A stretch of 64,000 bases of DNA from SAR92 clade bacterium (lineage in GTDB: Bacteria > Pseudomonadota > Gammaproteobacteria > Pseudomonadales > Porticoccaceae), in the NCBI GenBank assembly GCA_014381985.1, contig JACNKP010000042.1, positions 1 through 64,000 of the forward strand. Reading direction: 5' to 3'. A model generated the notes under the pieces. The model was not told the DNA's origin. It saw only the letters and a list, made by a program, of their open reading frames with translations, and did not search any database. The position numbers were made by a program, and so were the translations under genes. Below are positions 46,133 through 58,206 of this stretch, in pieces (position 1 is the first letter of the stretch; each line of letters opens with the position of its first letter).

Positions 46133-47860
46133 TTAGTCTGCTCCGTGCATCATTTTGCTAATGACCGGTGATATCAATAACATCAACACGGCTATCGCAA
46201 TAGCAATAATGCCAACTTGAGTGTACACCTCGATGTAACCGGCTTTTGCCGCAGCAACATTAGTCATCTGCCCGCCAATCGTTTCTGCACCAGTGGTTCG
46301 TGCAATTACGCCCGCCAAGAAGTTAGACAACCCAGAATAAAGGAACCAGGCACCCATGGTCATGCCGACAATTCTAGCTGGCGCCAGCTTAGTCACGGCT
46401 GAAAGGCCGACCGGCGACACCATTAATTCACCCATAGTGTGTATCCAATAGATCAAGAAGATGAAGATTACTGGTGTTAGACCCACTTCGCCAGAGCCCT
46501 TCATGCCAGCCACCAAGGCTAAGAACCCTAAACCTGCCATAGCCACACCCAGTGCAAACTTCACTGGTGTTGACGGATTAAGTTTGCGCCTAGCAAGCCA
46601 TATCCACAGCCAAGCCATAATGGGTGCAAACATAAAAATAAAGCCGGCATTCAATGACTGGAATACAGGCCCAGGAACAGACCAACCGAGCATTTCTCGA
46701 TCGACTAAGCGAGCCGTAAACAGATTCAATGATGAACCTGCCTGCTCAAAAAGCGCCCAGAAAGGGATTTGAGCTAGAACAAAGTAGACTGCCGCCAGCA
46801 TTCGTGAACGCTCATCGCCCTTAAGGTGAATAAAAGCGTGACTGACCAACCAGAGAAACATCAGAATGCCCACAGGCCCTAAGATGCCGCCAACCAATTC
46901 CGCATTCATCACCAGCAGCATAGAGACTGCAATAATGGCCAAACCAACCGAATAACATAGCCACTCCACGTTAATGCCGAGAAACACTTTCTCTTTTAAT
47001 TTCTCTGGATTCGGTGGCTCAGCCTTACCTTCAAGCCAGCTCTGGCAGGAAAGAAAAACAACCAGACCAAAAAGCATTCCTATACCTGCCAGACCAAAAC
47101 CGTATTTCCAACCGTGCACGATACCTAAATAGCCACAGGACAGAGACGCCAAAAATGCGCCCATATTGATACCCATATAAAAAATGGTGAAACCCGAATC
47201 CCTGCGAGTATCACCAAAGCCGTAAAGTGAGCCAACAATGGTAGATATGTTGGCTTTCAAAAAGCCAACACCTGCGATGATTAGCGCTAACGACAAATAG
47301 AGAATATTTAGATATTTCTCTTCCGTCTCTACGGTCAAGGTGAATTCATCACGATCAATACTCGCAGGAAGACCAACAGATTCAGGACTGGCGATATCCA
47401 TAGTGGTCTCAGTAAAATTGACGTACGAGGCGCCAAGATCGGTAACAATTTGCTGGCGCGCATCGCCGCCACGGGCATCGAGAACGATTTCGTACTGATT
47501 CTCGCCATGGGTTAACAGTTGCTTAGCGCCATCCCCCTCAAAGGTCATTCCAAAATGGCCAAAGGTAAGCAGGATTGCGCCAAACGTAACGGCTTTACGC
47601 GCTCCCAAATATCGATCTGCCAAGGATCCGCCAATAATGGTCATTACATAAACCAGCGCACCATAAGCACCATAAAGCACACTGGAGCTTTCATCGGACA
47701 TTAAAAAATGCTGAGTCAGGTAGATAATGAGCAATCCACGCATTCCATAAAACGAAAAACGCTCCCACATTTCTGTTAAAAACAAGATAACTAGGCCCCG
47801 CGGATGCCCCATAATGGTTTTCTCAACGCCCTTACCGGCCGGTGGTAGTGCTGTTTCCAT
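46133..47860 (-). CDS. POT-family proton-coupled di-/tripeptide transporter with a long periplasmic insertion
   Basis: The 575-residue membrane protein is a proton-dependent oligopeptide transporter. The diagnostic ExxER motif is EMWERFSFYGMR (about 29-40), and FYMGINMGAFLASL and the late GELMVSPVGLSAVTKL are the PTR2 signatures. Twelve or more membrane segments are visible. Between the third and fourth helices there is a hydrophilic insertion of about 75 residues (roughly 108-183) with many Asp, Gly and Glu. By topology it would be periplasmic. The substrate is probably di- or tripeptides. It has its own terminator and is not in an obvious operon. Confidence 0.9.
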   Translation of the reverse strand: METALPPAGKGVEKTIMGHPRGLVILFLTEMWERFSFYGMRGLLIIYLTQHFLMSDESSSVLYGAYGALVYVMTIIGGSLADRYLGARKAVTFGAILLTFGHFGMTFEGDGAKQLLTHGENQYEIVLDARGGDARQQIVTDLGASYVNFTETTMDIASPESVGLPASIDRDEFTLTVETEEKYLNILYLSLALIIAGVGFLKANISTIVGSLYGFGDTRRDSGFTIFYMGINMGAFLASLSCGYLGIVHGWKYGFGLAGIGMLFGLVVFLSCQSWLEGKAEPPNPEKLKEKVFLGINVEWLCYSVGLAIIAVSMLLVMNAELVGGILGPVGILMFLWLVSHAFIHLKGDERSRMLAAVYFVLAQIPFWALFEQAGSSLNLFTARLVDREMLGWSVPGPVFQSLNAGFIFMFAPIMAWLWIWLARRKLNPSTPVKFALGVAMAGLGFLALVAGMKGSGEVGLTPVIFIFLIYWIHTMGELMVSPVGLSAVTKLAPARIVGMTMGAWFLYSGLSNFLAGVIARTTGAETIGGQMTNVAAAKAGYIEVYTQVGIIAIAIAVLMLLISPVISKMMHGAD

Positions 47861-48059
47861 AGTCTTGATCCCTAAGATTTATTTTGATTATATTTATTTA
47901 ACTAATCTTGCACATATAAGATTGTGTAAATTGCGAAAACCATACCACAGACTAGCGCAACGGTTAAGCGCCTGTGGCACCTAAAGGCACACCAAAGTAC
48001 AATATTCTTTATCCGCACAGTAGTTAATGCACTAAAGCACCTAAAGGACACTTAAAACG

Positions 48060-48485
48060 ATGAAGGATTTGAGTAAAACCCAGGCACTATTTTTAGATAA
48101 CAAACCAGAATTTCTCGACATCCTTGGCTTTACAAAGAGCTCATTTAACAACGAAACCAACGTGTACTCATGCACCTTTGAACCCTCAGAAATGCTAACC
48201 CACTCCAATGGCACCATTGTTCAAGGTGGTTTTATCGCGGGCATGCTCGACGCAGCAATGGCTCAATACATCCTTCACCTGTATGAGTTCAAGGTTACCC
48301 CCTTAACCCTCAACATTGACGTTACCTATTTGTTACCCTGTAGACCAGCAGAAGTTCAGGTGACATCAAAAATACTAAAAGCAGGCAAAAGTATCGTATT
48401 TACCAGTGCAGAGTTATTTCAAGATGGAAATTTGATAGCGACGGCATCAGCGACCAACAAGCTAGTTTCGCACACTCAAAAGTAA
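48060..48485 (+). CDS. PaaI-type hotdog thioesterase
   Basis: The 141-residue protein has the PaaI/YiiD hotdog fold: the SNGTIVQGGFIAGMLDAAMAQYI helix with the expected Gly and Asp, then LTLNIDVTYLLPC and ILKAGKSIVFTSAELF strands. Such enzymes hydrolyse acyl- or aryl-CoA thioesters, releasing CoA. It stands alone on the plus strand, downstream of the divergent POT gene and upstream of the first dehydrogenase pair. Its probable job in this region is to relieve CoA trapping, which is an inference. Confidence 0.82.
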   Translation: MKDLSKTQALFLDNKPEFLDILGFTKSSFNNETNVYSCTFEPSEMLTHSNGTIVQGGFIAGMLDAAMAQYILHLYEFKVTPLTLNIDVTYLLPCRPAEVQVTSKILKAGKSIVFTSAELFQDGNLIATASATNKLVSHTQK

Positions 48486-48665
48486 ATTAAATTTTAATAT
48501 AATATATTTATCAATTGTTTAAATGCTTTAATTAATCTAATTTATAGTAATTTCAATTTTACCGCATTCTTTTTTGGCGCCTAATCTATACCGATTGGCA
48601 CCAATTAAAAAGACGTACAATTAGCGGCTAGATAAGGTTGAACAAAGTAAAGGGAGATCGTAATA

Positions 48666-49883
48666 ATGACAGAGCACCAAGGTATTGAAAGTGGAGAGCT
48701 ATCAGATTTTCGTAAAGGCGTCGCTGATTGGATAAAACACAACACCCCTGCAGATCCGGGCTTCCTGCTCCCCCAAACATTTATGGAAGTAGGCTCAGAG
48801 CAAGTTCTCAGCTTTCTTCGCGAATGGCAACACAAAGTATGGTCGTCAGGCTATCTAGGCATGGCATGGCCCAAAGAGTACGGTGGTGGCGGCATGCCCC
48901 GTATTTTTCAACAGATTGCTGACGAAGAAATGAAAAAAGCAAGAGTACCTATCTGCTTTAATGTGATTGGTTTGGGCTGGGCTGGGCCGTTAATCATTGA
49001 CACTGGCACAGATTTTGAGAAAGAGACCTACCTTAAGGGCATTCTTAGTGGAGAGGATATTTGGTGTCAGGGCTTCTCTGAACCCAACCATGGTTCTGAC
49101 CTGGGCAGCATTCAAACCCGGGCCGAACGTGATGATAATGAATACATCATTAACGGCAGTAAAATCTGGACCACCATGGGCAACTATGCCAAGTATATGA
49201 TTTTACTGGCGCGGACTGACTCCCAAGCTGAACGCCGATATAACGGTCTTTCCTTTTTCTTAGCGCCGATGGACGCTAAAGGTATTACCACCTCCCCTAT
49301 TCAAAAACTCACCGGTGATTATGGCTTCACTGAGACTTTCTTTGACGATGTGCGAATCCCCGCAAGCTGCCTGATGGGTGAAGAGGGTCACGGCTGGAGA
49401 ATTGCGATGCAGACACTGCAGTATGAGCGCGGAGCAGAGGCCGGTGCGGCTGGAGGTGTAGCTATCCTTTCAACCGTGATGAATGATCTATTGCGTATCG
49501 CTAAAGATGTGCAGCGCGATGGCGAACCACTCATGCAAGACCCCGTGACGCGTGATAATTTGGTTAAGTTCCTAATCGAGGAACAAGCACTATATCTCGC
49601 CGAGAATCGTGTGAAAATTCCAGCGCTTTGCGCTGATTACCCCAACTCTGTCGCCTTATCTACCAAACTTCGTGGGACTGAGTTCTTTCGACGTATGCGC
49701 CAATACGCACTAACCCTGCAAGGAGCCTCTAGCGCGCTCTATGTCGGTGATGAAGACGCTGTTGAAGGTGGCTTTTGGCAACGCGCATACATGAATAATT
49801 TCTCGACTACTATTGGTGGCGGTACCAGCCAAATTCAAGCCAATATCATCGGCGAGCATGTACTCGGCCTACCCAAGGACTAG
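48666..49883 (+). CDS. Acyl-CoA dehydrogenase, alpha-type (pair 1)
   Basis: This 405-residue flavoprotein oxidises acyl-CoA to 2-enoyl-CoA. It shows GEDIWCQGFSEPNHGSDLGS (FAD and substrate binding), INGSKIWTTMGNYA and GEEGHGWRIA. The Glu normally found in the C-terminal YEGT motif is Gly (IGGGTSQIQ), while a Glu lies in LQYERGAEAG, the isovaleryl-CoA dehydrogenase-like position. This pattern is typical of the catalytic subunit of alpha/beta heteromers such as sterol side-chain FadE26. The next gene starts 11 bases later and is the probable partner. Confidence 0.88.
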   Translation: MTEHQGIESGELSDFRKGVADWIKHNTPADPGFLLPQTFMEVGSEQVLSFLREWQHKVWSSGYLGMAWPKEYGGGGMPRIFQQIADEEMKKARVPICFNVIGLGWAGPLIIDTGTDFEKETYLKGILSGEDIWCQGFSEPNHGSDLGSIQTRAERDDNEYIINGSKIWTTMGNYAKYMILLARTDSQAERRYNGLSFFLAPMDAKGITTSPIQKLTGDYGFTETFFDDVRIPASCLMGEEGHGWRIAMQTLQYERGAEAGAAGGVAILSTVMNDLLRIAKDVQRDGEPLMQDPVTRDNLVKFLIEEQALYLAENRVKIPALCADYPNSVALSTKLRGTEFFRRMRQYALTLQGASSALYVGDEDAVEGGFWQRAYMNNFSTTIGGGTSQIQANIIGEHVLGLPKD

Positions 49884-49894
49884 AGGAAGCGACC

Positions 49895-51025
49895 ATGACA
49901 AGAACAGCAAATCTCTCAATCGAGTTCAGTGACGAACAGGCGATGATTCTGGCCAGCGCGAAGGACTTCTGTCGGGATAAATCAGATATTAATGCAGTGC
50001 GCGCCCTACTAAAGTCAGACACAGGCTTTAACTCTGACGTATGGAACGAAATGATCGCTCTTGGATGGACTGGATTATACTTGCCAGAGCAACATGGCGG
50101 CTCCGAAATGGGTATAGGTGCAACTATACCGCTGGTAGAAAGCATGGGCCGACATCTGCTCTCTACGCCTTTTATTTCATCAACTATCGCAGCTCAGGCC
50201 ATTATGCGCGGCGGCAGCGAAGAGCAGCAGGCGAAGTGGCTACCAGCGCTTGCGAAAGGCGCTATTGGCACTATGGCATTGCTTGACAATGAAGATTGGG
50301 GAGCTACTGACACCAGCTGTCTACTCAGCACTGAGGGCAATAACTTTACTCTACAGGGTAAAAAGCTATTAGTTAACGATGCCGCTGTCGCAGATTTCTT
50401 TGTGGTACTTACCAAGTACCAGGATTCAATAGCCCTTGTGGTTGTTGAAGCCACTCAGCTAGCCAATAATGCGATCAGCAACAGAACTTTGGTCGATGAA
50501 ACAAAGCGCGCTGCTAACGTAGATTTTACCGGTGTCACCATAGAGTCTGCGGCTATTCTTGCCAAGGGTGCTGAAATACTTCCCGATGTTCGCCTAATAG
50601 GTGCCCTGTTAATCGCCGCAGAAGCCACAGGATGCGCAGCTGCCGCACTAGACACTGTGGTTGACTACCTTACAACCCGTAAGCAGTTCGGCCGTCTAAT
50701 TGGCTCTTATCAATCCTTAAAGCACCCCACGGTGGAGATTCTTATCCAAATGGACTCCGCAAGAACACTCATTTACCACGCCGCGACGTTAATTGGGGAT
50801 GGTAAGCTCAGTGAAGATACCGAGATTGCTTGTCGCATGGCAAAGGCACAAGCCGCAGAAGCGCTATCCTTTGCAGGCGATCGAGCGGTGCAATTTCACG
50901 GCGGAATGGGCTTCACCTACGATTGCGATGCCATGCTTTATATTCGCAGAGCGCAATGGTCACAGCATCAATACGGTGACCCTCAGCACCATAGAAAGCT
51001 ATTAGCAAGCCTGTTGCTTGACTAG
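49895..51025 (+). CDS. Acyl-CoA dehydrogenase, beta-type partner (pair 1)
   Basis: The 376-residue protein is an acyl-CoA dehydrogenase family member with the N-terminal helical domain FSDEQAMILASAKDFCRD. It keeps the FAD-contacting TTRKQFGRLIGSYQSLKH and QFHGGMGFTYDCDAML. Neither the IVD-like nor the MCAD-like catalytic Glu is visible (LIGALLIAAEATG and a C-terminus without YEGT). It is preceded by AGGAAGCG and sits 11 bases after its partner, so the two most likely form an alpha2beta2 enzyme. Activity of this chain on its own is doubtful. Confidence 0.82.
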   Translation: MTRTANLSIEFSDEQAMILASAKDFCRDKSDINAVRALLKSDTGFNSDVWNEMIALGWTGLYLPEQHGGSEMGIGATIPLVESMGRHLLSTPFISSTIAAQAIMRGGSEEQQAKWLPALAKGAIGTMALLDNEDWGATDTSCLLSTEGNNFTLQGKKLLVNDAAVADFFVVLTKYQDSIALVVVEATQLANNAISNRTLVDETKRAANVDFTGVTIESAAILAKGAEILPDVRLIGALLIAAEATGCAAAALDTVVDYLTTRKQFGRLIGSYQSLKHPTVEILIQMDSARTLIYHAATLIGDGKLSEDTEIACRMAKAQAAEALSFAGDRAVQFHGGMGFTYDCDAMLYIRRAQWSQHQYGDPQHHRKLLASLLLD

Positions 51026-51036
51026 CCTAGGGATAA

Positions 51037-51067
51037 CCCTCCTGGGTCATCAGCTTCACTAGGAGGG
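51037..51067. terminator. Possible convergent terminator
   Basis: CCCTCCT (51037-51043) pairs with AGGAGGG (51061-51067) around a 17-base loop between two convergent genes. No long U run follows, so efficiency is uncertain. Confidence 0.4.
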
Positions 51068-51146
51068 CCTTGGGTTAATTACTCACAAAACTTTGCTAGA
51101 GAGTTCGTCATCATTCATATCCACAACAATAAAGCGCTTTCCAGTC

Positions 51147-51758
51147 TTATTGCATGTTGATGGCTTTCACAAAGGCTGGCCGAGATTCTATATTTTTAAT
51201 ATAGGCTTTAATGTTAAGCATCTCATCGGTCACACAACCATTTCTGTTGGCCATAAAGCATGCATGACCCAGCATTATATCGGCCGCAGAGAAATCGCCT
51301 ACCAGATAGTCTTTTCCCTCTAGGGTTTCATTAATAGGAGCTAAGGATTTTGTCAGCAGATTTTCTGCTTGCCTTAAGGCATTCGGATCTCTGCGCTCTG
51401 GTGGCAACAAAAACTTTTGCACAACAATCTGATTCATAGGCGGCATGACCATGCCCTCGCAGTAATGAAACCATTGTAAATACAGAGGGAATTCATCCGC
51501 GTCGACCGAAGGTTTTAAGCCCCCATTAATATGTCGCTCAAGAATATAATCGATTATTGCACCTGATTCATAAAGGGAAATGTCGCCGTCTTCCAGCACC
51601 GGCACTCTACCCAGGGAATGTCTTGCTCTATGTTCGCTTGATTTTAGCCCGTCCTTAGTAAAAGGCATGCTATTAACCTCGTATTCTAGGCCTAGCTCTT
51701 CTAATAACCACACCACTCGCCCTGCTCGAGTCCCTGCCACAAAGTGAACCTTTAGCAT
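51147..51758 (-). CDS. Glutathione S-transferase family protein (first copy)
   Basis: The 203-residue protein has a thioredoxin-fold N-terminal domain with LGRVPVLEDGDISLYESGAIIDYI (the cis-Pro VPVL and the glutathione-binding ESGAI) and an alpha-helical C-terminal domain with YLVGDFSAADIMLGH. The start is MLKVHFVAGTRAGRVVWLLEELGLEYEV. GSTs of this kind conjugate or isomerise electrophiles. It follows the HSL-like hydrolase in the same direction. Its role next to two acyl-CoA dehydrogenase sets is unknown. Confidence 0.85.
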   Translation of the reverse strand: MLKVHFVAGTRAGRVVWLLEELGLEYEVNSMPFTKDGLKSSEHRARHSLGRVPVLEDGDISLYESGAIIDYILERHINGGLKPSVDADEFPLYLQWFHYCEGMVMPPMNQIVVQKFLLPPERRDPNALRQAENLLTKSLAPINETLEGKDYLVGDFSAADIMLGHACFMANRNGCVTDEMLNIKAYIKNIESRPAFVKAINMQ

Positions 51759-51810
51759 TCAATCTCTCCTTAGTTATTAACTTAATAAAACCGTCATAGG
51801 TATTTTTCCG

Positions 51811-52881
51811 TTATGGATAGCGCTCAACAAACCTCTTTATCTCATCAAACGCCTCTGCGGCTGCGGGTAATTCTGGATAAAACATTTGCCATACATGCGG
51901 CATATCCCCCCACAATTGCAGGGTTGCATTCGAGCCTGCGCCACATGCTTTATTAACGTAACGGCGGCCATCATCTCTTAATATTTCTGCGTCGCTGGCC
52001 TGCACCAGTAATGGAGGCAAATCGTTAAGTTTACCTAACAGTGGTGAAACTACCGGATCACAAGGGTTATATCGGGCAATAAAGTACCCACCCAACATAA
52101 CCAGCCAGCGTGGTACTTTTGAGAGTCTTTTTGCTAGGGGTTTTAGCATAACGTCTGAATGCAGATTAGCTTTAATACTGGGGTTAACCATGCGCATATC
52201 AGTGACTGGTGACAGTGCGATCGCGGCATTGGGGGCCCTGCGATCAGTGTCGCGCGCCCACGCCAATAGTGACAGCGTTAGGTTGCCACCGGCTGAGTCC
52301 CCCGCTACATAAACGGATACTGCCGTTGATTGCCCGTCAGGGCCGTTGGCCAAAAGCCAGTCATAGGCGATACGGCAGTCCTCTACGCAGTCCATTCTCT
52401 TGTGCTCGGGCATTAGACGATAGTCAATGGCTAATACTGCGCTGTTAGTGATCTCTGAGAGTTTACTGGTGATTACTCGATGGCTTTTGGGGCTGCCGGC
52501 TATAAAAGCACCACCGTGAATATACAAAAACCGACGGTTAGTATCGGCCCCCGGGGCTACAACCCATTCAGCAACCACTCCGCCTGCGTTAGCTTTAGTG
52601 CAGGCACTAATAATGGGTATGTGGCTGCGAAACTCATCCATGACCTTGCGGAGGTATTTTGCACGCTGCTTCCACGGCATCGCTTCTGATCCGCCAGAAC
52701 TACCTCTTAGTTGGCTATAAATGGTCTTTAGGGCGTCCGCGTTGATCGCAAGGATTTTGGGGTCGGTAAATGCAAAAACCTTCCCAGAAGGAAGGTCATA
52801 ATGAGTAAGTTTATCTTTTTGCAGCCGTATGTAGCCAATCACAAACACAATTGCAATGACCGCAATAACGACCAGCGCCAT
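51811..52881 (-). CDS. HSL-family alpha/beta hydrolase with N-terminal membrane helix
   Basis: The 356-residue protein belongs to the hormone-sensitive-lipase (type IV) esterases. It has the oxyanion motif IHGGAFIAG, the nucleophile Ser in VAGDSAGGNLTLSL, Asp in LLVQASDAEIL and His in DMPHVWQMF. An N-terminal hydrophobic segment (residues 2-18, ALVVIAVIAIVFVIGYI) would anchor it in the inner membrane. Only two bases separate it from the second beta-type dehydrogenase, so they are cotranscribed. It could release the carboxylic acid later activated for beta-oxidation. Confidence 0.86.
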   Translation of the reverse strand: MALVVIAVIAIVFVIGYIRLQKDKLTHYDLPSGKVFAFTDPKILAINADALKTIYSQLRGSSGGSEAMPWKQRAKYLRKVMDEFRSHIPIISACTKANAGGVVAEWVVAPGADTNRRFLYIHGGAFIAGSPKSHRVITSKLSEITNSAVLAIDYRLMPEHKRMDCVEDCRIAYDWLLANGPDGQSTAVSVYVAGDSAGGNLTLSLLAWARDTDRRAPNAAIALSPVTDMRMVNPSIKANLHSDVMLKPLAKRLSKVPRWLVMLGGYFIARYNPCDPVVSPLLGKLNDLPPLLVQASDAEILRDDGRRYVNKACGAGSNATLQLWGDMPHVWQMFYPELPAAAEAFDEIKRFVERYP

Positions 52882-52883
52882 GG

Positions 52884-54029
52884 TTAGGCTGAGTAACTTA
52901 GCTGATTAAACGCCTTCTGATGGAAATCACCATCACCATAGCTGGTGTTAATCATCATTAGTCGCTTAACGTAGTGGCCAATATTCAGCTCGTCAGTCAT
53001 ACCAATGCCACCATGTAGCTGAATCGCTTCTTCTCCGATAATCTTACCGTAGCGCGCCACTGTAGCTTTTAAAGCATGTACTGTTTTAGCTAATGCAACT
53101 GCGTCGGTTTCACTTTTTGACTCACAAAGACCCCGATAAAGCATAGACTTGGTCTGCTCGCAGCCCATAAAGGTGTCGACCATTCGGTGCTGTAGCACTT
53201 GGAAGGAGCCAATGGGTGCGCCAAACTGCTGGCGAGTCTTGGAGTACTCTACGGTCAACGTATTGAGCGTTGCCATAATGCCCAGAGCTTCTGCAGATAA
53301 ACCGATTAAGATTTGCGGCATGACCTGACCGATGAGATCCATGCCCTCACCCGCTGCGTTGAGCAATTGACTCTGATCAACTGCAACATCCGTTAAGGTC
53401 AGAGTAGCTGCACTCTGGCCGTCCATCATTTTATAGGCTTTTACGTCAACCCCCGGTGCTGTTGCGTCAACTAAAAACAGGCTTACACCACTGTGGTCAA
53501 ACTGTTCGCCGCTAGTACGTGCAGTCACCACAAACTTGTGGGCTGTGCCGCCATTGGCTACTACCGTTTTTACGCCGTTTAAGGTGTAGCCATCGCCAGT
53601 GGCGATTGCCGTCGTGGATACGTCACTCATCTCATAGCGTGACTGAGGCTCCATGTAGGCAAAGGAACCTAGGCAATCTCCTTCAATAATACTCGGAATG
53701 ACCTGCTCTTTTAGTGCCGCGTTAGTTGAAGCGGACAGCAGGCCACCAAACACCACAACGGTAGAGGCATAGGGCTCAACCATAATGCCTTTGCCCATTT
53801 CTTCCATCACGACCGCTATGTCCACGACATTGCCACCAAAACCGCCGTATTCTTCAGCGAAAGGCACTGACAACCAGCCAAGCTCGGCAAACATTGTCCA
53901 AAATTCACGGCTGATACCGTCGTCTGATTCAATAATGCCGCGGCGTGTGTCAAAATCGTACCGCTCACGAACAAAGCGCGAAACGCTGTCTTTGATCATG
54001 GTTTGTTCTTCGGAAAACTCAAAATTCAT
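52884..54029 (-). CDS. Acyl-CoA dehydrogenase, beta-type partner (pair 2)
   Basis: This 381-residue acyl-CoA dehydrogenase starts FEFSEEQTMIKDSVSRFVRERYD. It keeps the FAD-region motifs YSKTRQQFGAPIGSFQVLQHR and IQLHGGIGMTDELNIGHYVKRL. The positions of the catalytic Glu carry other residues (LIGLSAEALG), and no YEGT-like motif is seen at the C-terminus. It follows the alpha-type gene by about 40 bases, mirroring pair 1. It is likely the structural subunit of a second heteromeric dehydrogenase. Confidence 0.83.
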   Translation of the reverse strand: MNFEFSEEQTMIKDSVSRFVRERYDFDTRRGIIESDDGISREFWTMFAELGWLSVPFAEEYGGFGGNVVDIAVVMEEMGKGIMVEPYASTVVVFGGLLSASTNAALKEQVIPSIIEGDCLGSFAYMEPQSRYEMSDVSTTAIATGDGYTLNGVKTVVANGGTAHKFVVTARTSGEQFDHSGVSLFLVDATAPGVDVKAYKMMDGQSAATLTLTDVAVDQSQLLNAAGEGMDLIGQVMPQILIGLSAEALGIMATLNTLTVEYSKTRQQFGAPIGSFQVLQHRMVDTFMGCEQTKSMLYRGLCESKSETDAVALAKTVHALKATVARYGKIIGEEAIQLHGGIGMTDELNIGHYVKRLMMINTSYGDGDFHQKAFNQLSYSA

Positions 54030-54071
54030 ACGTCAACTCCTGAAATCTTTTTAGGGCTATAAACAGATGTT

Positions 54072-55256
54072 TTATAGGCCGAGAACGGCTTTGGCAATTA
54101 CATTTCGTTGCACTTCGTTAGAGCCACCGTAAATAGTCGCTGCGCGACCGTACATGTACTTGCCGCGTGCTTCAGCAGCAAAATCATGTCCAAGCTCGTT
54201 GCTGCTGAGATCGCCGGCCAATGCGCCGCCGTAGTTAGCTGCCAGTTGCAATTGTAGCTCGTGAATGGCTTGGCTGATCTCAGTGCCTTTGATTTTCAAC
54301 AGCGAAGATTCAGGCCCCGGCATCCCGCCGGCTGCCATTGATGCAAATACACGTAGCTCGGTGTATTCCAGCGCCATAAGCTCCATCTCAATGTCTGACA
54401 TACGCATTTGGAAGACTGGGTCTTCGATCATCGGCTTGCCGCCATTAATCTCGGTAGTAGCGCGTTGTTTAAGGCCTTCAAGCATGCGCTTGGAGTCAGC
54501 AACCTCTGCCATACCAGTGCGTTCGTGGGCCAAAAGGGCTTTAGCATACGTCCAGCCTTTGTCCTGCTCACCAATAAGATTTTCGGTTGGGACTGCAACG
54601 TCTTCAAACAATACCTCGTTGAGGCTGTGCTTGCCGTCGATGGTCACAATCGGCTTAACAGTAATACCTGGGGTGTTCATATCGATCAGCAAGAAGCTAA
54701 TGCCTTCTTGGCGACGAATGCCTTTAGAGGTCCTTACCAAGCAGAAAATCCAGTCGGCATACTGAGCAAAGGTAGTCCAGATCTTACGGCCGTTAACTAT
54801 GTAATTGTCGCCAGCATAGTCAGCTGATGTACTTAATGCCGCCAAGTCTGACCCGGCGCCCGGCTCTGAATAACCCTGACACCACCAATCGTCGCTGCTG
54901 AGTATGCCTGGCAAGAAGCGAGCTTTTTGCTCTTCGCTGCCAAACGTGTAAATAACTGGTGCAACCATTTTTAAGCCAAACGGAACCACGTCAGGAATAC
55001 CCGCTAACCCTCGCTCGGTTTCATAGATAAACTTTTGCGTGCTAGTCCAGCCTGTGCCGCCATATTCCTTGGGCCAGCCTGGTGCTATCCAGCCTTTGGC
55101 ATGCAGCTTTTTTTGCCAGCCAACAATGGCGGCCTTGTAGTCAGTGGCCGCGTTATCACTTAGGGGAGTCGATGCAGCACCCTCGTATTCGGCGGCGAAA
55201 AAATCTCGAACTTCATCACGAAATGCAATGTCTTCTGCTGAAAATCGAATATCCAA
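54072..55256 (-). CDS. Acyl-CoA dehydrogenase, alpha-type (pair 2)
   Basis: The TTG at 55256, preceded by AAAGGAG with an eight-base spacer, is the likely start (LDIRFSAEDIAFRDEVRDFF, 394 residues); a longer frame to 55292 would start inside the leader. Motifs are GWIAPGWPKEYGGTGW, WWCQGYSEPGAGSDLAAL, IWTTFAQYADW and GEQDKGWTYAK. A Glu occurs in LLAHERTGMAEV (IVD-like position), while the C-terminal motif is IYGGSNEVQRN with Gly in place of Glu. It is probably the catalytic subunit with the following beta-type chain. Confidence 0.88.
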   Translation of the reverse strand: MDIRFSAEDIAFRDEVRDFFAAEYEGAASTPLSDNAATDYKAAIVGWQKKLHAKGWIAPGWPKEYGGTGWTSTQKFIYETERGLAGIPDVVPFGLKMVAPVIYTFGSEEQKARFLPGILSSDDWWCQGYSEPGAGSDLAALSTSADYAGDNYIVNGRKIWTTFAQYADWIFCLVRTSKGIRRQEGISFLLIDMNTPGITVKPIVTIDGKHSLNEVLFEDVAVPTENLIGEQDKGWTYAKALLAHERTGMAEVADSKRMLEGLKQRATTEINGGKPMIEDPVFQMRMSDIEMELMALEYTELRVFASMAAGGMPGPESSLLKIKGTEISQAIHELQLQLAANYGGALAGDLSSNELGHDFAAEARGKYMYGRAATIYGGSNEVQRNVIAKAVLGL

Positions 55257-55476
55257 TTGCGTAGCTCCTTTGCTATAAATACTTATAGGCACTGTAAGTT
55301 ATGGCATTATATAGGTCAATACTTTGCGGGGCCTTTAAAGCGGCCGGCTGGTCACACTAGCGGCTTAAAATCAAATCTCGCACTTTTATTTCTTTCACCC
55401 CCCAACTGGATAACTACCTTCAGAGATGCCTTCGTCTGTAAATAGTTCCCATCCATCTGAATGGCTGGCAGGCATA

Positions 55477-58177
<2,701 letters not shown>

Positions 58178-58206
58178 ACCAAACCCCTGTGTTTATGTGT
58201 TGTGTG

